NCBI GenBank assembly: GCA_944326685.1
Contig: CALVEV010000030.1
Span: 1-41,711, forward strand
Direction: 5' to 3'
Length of the DNA: 41,711 nucleotides
From: Candidatus Gastranaerophilales bacterium
Lineage (GTDB): Bacteria > Cyanobacteriota > Vampirovibrionia > Gastranaerophilales > Gastranaerophilaceae
In this document: positions 38,861-41,711 of the stretch, piece after piece
How the letters are laid out: the number at the start of each line of letters is the position of its first letter
How positions within the stretch are numbered: the stretch's first letter is position 1
Notes under the pieces: generated by a model
The model's input: the letters and a program-made list of their open reading frames with translations, nothing else
Database searches by the model: none
Told to the model about the DNA's origin: nothing
Made by a program: the position numbers and the translations under genes

Positions 38861-40405
38861 TCAATCACCAATTAGCTGTAATCCATTAGGATTTAGCTGA
38901 TATATTTTATCGCACACCTCTTCAATATACTTTCTATCGTGAGAAATGCTAATGACAGCCCCCGGAAATTCTCGGAGCATTTTTCTTATTACCGGACCGG
39001 ACAATGGTGAAAAATTTCTTGTCGGTTCATCCAGAATAAGAACATTTGCACCACTTAAGCTCATCCTCAAGAGAAGCACTTTCGCCTTTTGTCCGCCTGA
39101 TAACTCCCGAATCGGATGCTCCATTTCATCTGGTGTGTATTTAAGTGAACCAAGGTATGTTCTAATTCTTGTACGCTCTTCTTTATCTCCTGTTTTATCA
39201 AGGTAATCAACCGGTGTAACATCCAAATCCAGCAGGTCTTCATAAGTTTGAGGCATATATTCTGCTTTAATGTCATTCCGATTTAGGAGTTCTTCCGCTA
39301 TCTTTTTTAGAAGAGTCGTTTTTCCTGCCCCGTTGGCTCCTATCATACAGATTTTTTCTGAACCTTTTATTTTTAAATGAATTCCTTCTGCTAAAATTCT
39401 TTTGCCATCCGGAGTCACAAGCTTTGAAAGTTCATATTCTATGACCGTTTTTCCTGCGGGAATGTGTGAGTTTTCATCCCCTAATTTGACAAAGATTGCT
39501 TCTTCCTGTTCCGGCATCTGAGTCATATTTTCATCTTCTTTTTCAAATCTTCGTTCCATTGCCTTAACCGTATGCATTTTGTCCTTTAAGTTTTTGGCAA
39601 CAGACGGTGCTTGTCTGGTACAACTTCTTAATGCACCTTGTACACTCTGCATAACTCTTTGATATTTTTCATCGCGAATCTTTTTCTCCCTACGGTCACT
39701 CAGTGCCCGCTGTTTTTGGATTTCAAATTTATGAAGCCGTTCTTCCACATAGCGTCTATAGGGAAGCTTTGCCACGGTATATCTCGCCTTTGTTTTTCGT
39801 ATAATCTGCTCGATATGTATCACCATGTTGGCAGTACGCTCTATCAGCGTTTCATCGTGTGAAATAAAAAGCACAATGTGCTTCCAGTCATTTATGATTT
39901 TTTCCAGTAATGTAAGCGTCGCAATGTCGATGTCATTGGAAGGTTCGTCCAACAACAGCACAGAAACATCGCGAATGAAAAGCCTCATAAGTTGTGTCTT
40001 GACTTTTTCGCCTCCTGAAAGACTACCCATTGTCTGGTTACTGTAGAAAAAATCATTTTTCATTCCAAATTTTCCCGCAATAACAGACAATTCTTTAGGC
40101 GTTTTCTCCCAGAATATTTCCTCTTCAGAAAAATATTCGTATATTGTTTTTTCCTTATCTTCATCGAGCATCTCCTGCGGAAGATAACCAAGACGTTCGT
40201 GTCCCATTATCCTTTCCCCATCTGCTTCTATATAGTTTTCTACAAGCGACGGATTGTATATCCACTTCATTAATGTCGATTTCCCATTTCCCTCTTCTCC
40301 AATAATAACTGCCTTATCTCCATCATTTAGCACAAGGTTGAAATCATTAAGAATTATTCTCAGGTCTTTTTTATGTGTTAAATTTAATTTTTTTATCTGC
40401 AACAT
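38861..40405 (-). CDS. ABC-F ribosomal protection protein (antibiotic resistance type)
   Basis: 514 aa from ATG 40405 (AAAAGGAGAAACTTTA SD); the open frame to 40456 lies in the leader and is not needed. Two ATPase domains are present without membrane parts. First: GEEGNGKST (about 36-44), MGSLSGGEKVK and VLLLDEPSND. Second: GANGAGKTT (about 354-362), ELSGGQKAKVLL and VLILDEPTRNFSPLSG, then ISISHD. A long basic linker lies between (about 200-300). ABC-F proteins of this kind enter the ribosomal E site and displace antibiotics such as lincosamides, pleuromutilins and streptogramin A. The exact spectrum cannot be read from sequence. Confidence 0.9.
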   Translation of the reverse strand: MLQIKKLNLTHKKDLRIILNDFNLVLNDGDKAVIIGEEGNGKSTLMKWIYNPSLVENYIEADGERIMGHERLGYLPQEMLDEDKEKTIYEYFSEEEIFWEKTPKELSVIAGKFGMKNDFFYSNQTMGSLSGGEKVKTQLMRLFIRDVSVLLLDEPSNDIDIATLTLLEKIINDWKHIVLFISHDETLIERTANMVIHIEQIIRKTKARYTVAKLPYRRYVEERLHKFEIQKQRALSDRREKKIRDEKYQRVMQSVQGALRSCTRQAPSVAKNLKDKMHTVKAMERRFEKEDENMTQMPEQEEAIFVKLGDENSHIPAGKTVIEYELSKLVTPDGKRILAEGIHLKIKGSEKICMIGANGAGKTTLLKKIAEELLNRNDIKAEYMPQTYEDLLDLDVTPVDYLDKTGDKEERTRIRTYLGSLKYTPDEMEHPIRELSGGQKAKVLLLRMSLSGANVLILDEPTRNFSPLSGPVIRKMLREFPGAVISISHDRKYIEEVCDKIYQLNPNGLQLIGD

Positions 40406-40453
40406 TAAAGTTTCTCCTTTTCGAAGTCTGAGCCAATTATTATTTTGAACACA

Positions 40454-40492
40454 CAAAAACGAGTCTTTTTTGCATACGCAAAAATAGACTCG
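40454..40492 (-). terminator. Attenuator terminator in the ABC-F leader
   Basis: On the minus strand CGAGTCT (40492-40486) pairs with AGACTCG (40466-40460), extended by the inner stem TTTTTGC/GCAAAAA, and is followed by GTTTTTGT. It lies 55 bases upstream of the ABC-F start, within the transcribed leader. Confidence 0.85.
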
Positions 40493-40625
40493 CTAAATAG
40501 ACCCTTATTTCTTTTCCAAAAGGAAAACAAAGGAAATGCCTCTTGCGATAATCCAACTTAAGCGTACACAAAACAAACCTATTCTCTACAGGCTCAATAA
40601 CTATATGTGTCTTACTTAAATCAAA

Positions 40626-40640
40626 TTATCTATTAATCAT
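40626..40640 (-). CDS. Leader peptide MINR (four codons)
   Basis: ATG ATT AAT AGA TAA (40640-40626) follows AGGTGAGG (40650-40643). It lies about 38 bases after the predicted transcription start and about 220 bases before the ABC-F start. Very short leader frames of this sort sense stalled ribosomes in inducible resistance genes. It is too short to be recognised by homology. Confidence 0.6.
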   Translation of the reverse strand: MINR

Positions 40641-40684
40641 TTCCTCACCTTACACAAAATGTGCCTTTCTTTCTTCTAATGGCA

Positions 40685-40713
40685 ATACTATCATACTGTA
40701 TTTTTTGTGTCAA
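40685..40713 (-). promoter_or_regulatory. Promoter of the ABC-F and lnu operon
   Basis: On the minus strand TTGACA (40713-40708) and TAGTAT (40690-40685) are separated by 17 bases. This is close to the vegetative consensus. Transcription should start near 40678, giving a leader of about 270 bases. Confidence 0.88.
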
Positions 40714-40858
40714 TACATTTCACCTTATGGAAGTGCAAATTAAAATTTTCACTTCCTAATTATACATCCAACCATTACGAAATTCAATCTTTCACAACCT
40801 CTTTACAACCACAACCACAGCACTCCAGCAAACGCAGGAGCACCATACCGTAAAACGC

Positions 40859-41236
40859 TTATGTGTAAATCAACTCCGTTCCTACAACTTCCCTCACACA
40901 AGCCTGAATATTATTCATTCTTCCAATCCATTCGTAGGGATTATCTTTCTTTAATTGTTCCGTCACATCTTGTCTGTCGGCATATTCCTTTACCAGTCGA
41001 AGAAACATATCCTCTGCTTGCTTATCGACTTCTGCAAGATAACTATGCAGCTTTCCGCTTGTCAGCAGGTTCATATATAACACTTTATAGTGTTCCTTTA
41101 AATGCCTTGCATGTCGTTTCCCCCATAAACCAATCGGCTCTATTTCTTCTTCGGCTGGTACTGTGATGTTCGGCAATAAATAATCACCCACCTGTCTATA
41201 AGTTCCGCCCATTTCTTCAAAAATTGTCTTTGTCAT
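40859..41236 (-). CDS. tnpV: TnpV-like transposon protein
   Basis: This 125-aa protein starts at ATG 41236 (AGGAGG SD). Motifs are FEEMGGTYRQVGDYLLPN, IGLWGKRHARHLKEH, LYMNLLTSGKLHSYLAEVD and the end NMIQAC-like NNIQACVREVV. This is the TnpV family of Tn4451-type and related elements of Clostridia. Its role is not established and it is not needed for excision by TnpX. It is 26 bases from the mobilisation-like frame. Confidence 0.88.
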   Translation of the reverse strand: MTKTIFEEMGGTYRQVGDYLLPNITVPAEEEIEPIGLWGKRHARHLKEHYKVLYMNLLTSGKLHSYLAEVDKQAEDMFLRLVKEYADRQDVTEQLKKDNPYEWIGRMNNIQACVREVVGTELIYT

Positions 41237-41262
41237 TTTCCTTTTCCTCCTGTGATTTTTGT

Positions 41263-41586
41263 CTATCGTGATCGTGTATTATCACGCTTGCGACCTTTAA
41301 CTGTTCTTGCCTGCTCCAACAAATCATCTATCTGTTTGCGACCAAAAACCTTACGGAGCAGGCTGTAATCTTTATTTTCTGCTTTTAGGATTTTGTTTTC
41401 TTCGGTCAATCTTTCATTGACTTTCTCCAAACGCTGATTGGTGCGGTATAACTGTGCATTCGCTGTATTCAGCCTATGATAGTTGTCCCACCCCTCAAAG
41501 CAGCGGGCAAGCACCGTTTTGACAAGTTGCTTCAATTTCCTTACAACCGGCTCTGCCATTTTGGTTTTATATGCCTTTGCAGTCAT
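41263..41586 (-). CDS. Mobilisation-protein C-terminal-like protein
   Basis: This 107-aa frame is basic and has a coiled coil (NQRLEKVNERLTEENKILKAE) and the end YSLLRKVFGRKQIDDLLEQAR. This resembles the C-terminal tail of plasmid recombination/mobilisation proteins in Clostridial elements. No relaxase catalytic part is present and ATG 41586 has no clear SD, so it may be a truncated remnant rather than a working gene. It diverges from the recombinase gene with 70 bases between. Confidence 0.6.
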   Translation of the reverse strand: MTAKAYKTKMAEPVVRKLKQLVKTVLARCFEGWDNYHRLNTANAQLYRTNQRLEKVNERLTEENKILKAENKDYSLLRKVFGRKQIDDLLEQARTVKGRKRDNTRSR

Positions 41587-41610
41587 ATGATATAATTGCC
41601 ATAGAGCAAA

Positions 41611-41677
41611 AGTATTGTAAGCGTGGGTTGTTTCTTTAGAAGGAGGATTTTTAACGGTGAAACAACCTTACAATACT
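41611..41677 (+). repeat. Long inverted repeat around the recombinase start
   Basis: AGTATTGTAA (41611-41620) and GGTTGTTTC (41626-41634) together match the complement of 41659-41677, giving a 19-bp stem with a 5-base bulge. The loop carries the SD AGAAGGAGG (41638-41646), and the GTG start ends at the base of the right arm. TATAAT lies at 41591-41596, upstream. Confidence 0.7.
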
Positions 41678-41711
41678 ACGATTTACAACACGGCGCTTTA
41701 TATGAGATTGA
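41657..41711 (+). CDS. TnpX-type serine recombinase, first 18 codons
   Basis: The frame starts at GTG 41657 after AGAAGGAGG and reads KQPYNTTIYNTALYMRL to the edge. This is the conserved start of TnpX-like large serine recombinases, in which YMRLSRDD with the catalytic serine follows. The rest is outside the window. It is the probable integrase of the resistance element. Confidence 0.8.
   Translation, partial: MKQPYNTTIYNTALYMRL

Larger units (their letters stand above)
38230..41711. mobile_element. TnpX-type mobilisable element carrying resistance genes (partial)
   Basis: A TnpX-type recombinase start, tnpV, a mobilisation-protein-like ORF and two ribosome/lincosamide resistance genes lie together, as in Tn4451-related elements. 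Base composition is visibly less AT-rich than the phage. The left border must fall between the phage terminator (38126) and the lnu stop (38279). The right part is outside the window. Confidence 0.65.

Noticed and set aside
40406..40456. Longer ABC-F start at 40456
   Set aside because: The added residues fall in the leader downstream of the attenuator, while ATG 40405 has AAAAGGAG and starts at the family N-terminus.
1..41711. CRISPR arrays, tRNA and rRNA genes
   Set aside because: No regularly spaced direct repeats of the right length and no recognisable tRNA or rRNA segments were found by eye.

Overview
The window is AT-rich (about one third G+C by eye) and consists almost entirely of mobile DNA. 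No chromosomal housekeeping gene is certain. Three elements lie side by side. (1) Positions 1 to about 4.5 kb are the integrase end of an integrated element: a DUF6876-like gene cut by the window edge, a small protein of the type found beside phage YqaJ/RecT genes, a DNA methyltransferase broken by one stop codon, an unrecognised 372-aa protein, and a large serine recombinase. (2) About 4.54 to 38.2 kb is a nearly complete Mu-like transposable prophage. (3) About 38.2 kb to the right edge is part of a Tn4451/TnpX-type mobilisable element with an ABC-F ribosomal-protection gene, a lincosamide nucleotidyltransferase, tnpV, a mobilisation-protein-like ORF and the start of a TnpX-type serine recombinase. 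The resistance genes and TnpX-type functions suggest a low-GC, probably gut-dwelling Firmicute (Clostridia-like) or a neighbour sharing that gene pool. The host cannot be named from this sequence.

Prophage layout. The left end (4.54-5.0 kb) has TTATCC repeats, a 16-bp inverted repeat and nine copies of AAATGTAAT. Rightward early genes follow: MuA-like DDE transposase, MuB-like ATPase and a third HTH protein (to 8.5 kb). From 30.49 kb down to 8.52 kb everything except a toxin-antitoxin pair is on the minus strand. Read in transcription order this strand holds protease/scaffold, capsid, decoration, gp36, gp37, sheath, tube, E and E+E', tape measure, U, X, D, V, W, J, I, fibre, fibre assembly, three collar-domain fibres, amidase, and then an accessory block (DUF4417, two MGGRGSGGG proteins, DUF4268, DUF4314 and small unknowns). 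From 30.71 to 37.63 kb the plus strand carries a holin-like protein, small and large terminase, portal, a C5 cytosine methyltransferase, F-like head protein, a Dam-type methyltransferase and the G-like morphogenesis protein. The head module is Mu-like and the contractile tail module is P2-like.

The most informative signals are regulatory. Two palindromes in the divergent gap at 30.53-30.65 kb each sit exactly 23 nt upstream of a -10-like hexamer, in opposite directions. This fits Mor/C-type activation of both late operons. The tail gene E ends with the heptamer GGGAAAG in the correct register for a -1 frameshift into E'. The accessory block at 8.5-10.9 kb is divided into three small transcription units, each preceded by a related hairpin repeat. 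The ABC-F gene has a strong promoter, a four-codon leader ORF and an intrinsic terminator in its leader, which is the layout of antibiotic-inducible attenuation.

At the right end of the phage, a truncated tyrosine-recombinase start and a MerR/HspR-like gene with a one-base frameshift lie before a terminator. The exact phage ends and any target duplication could not be fixed by eye.
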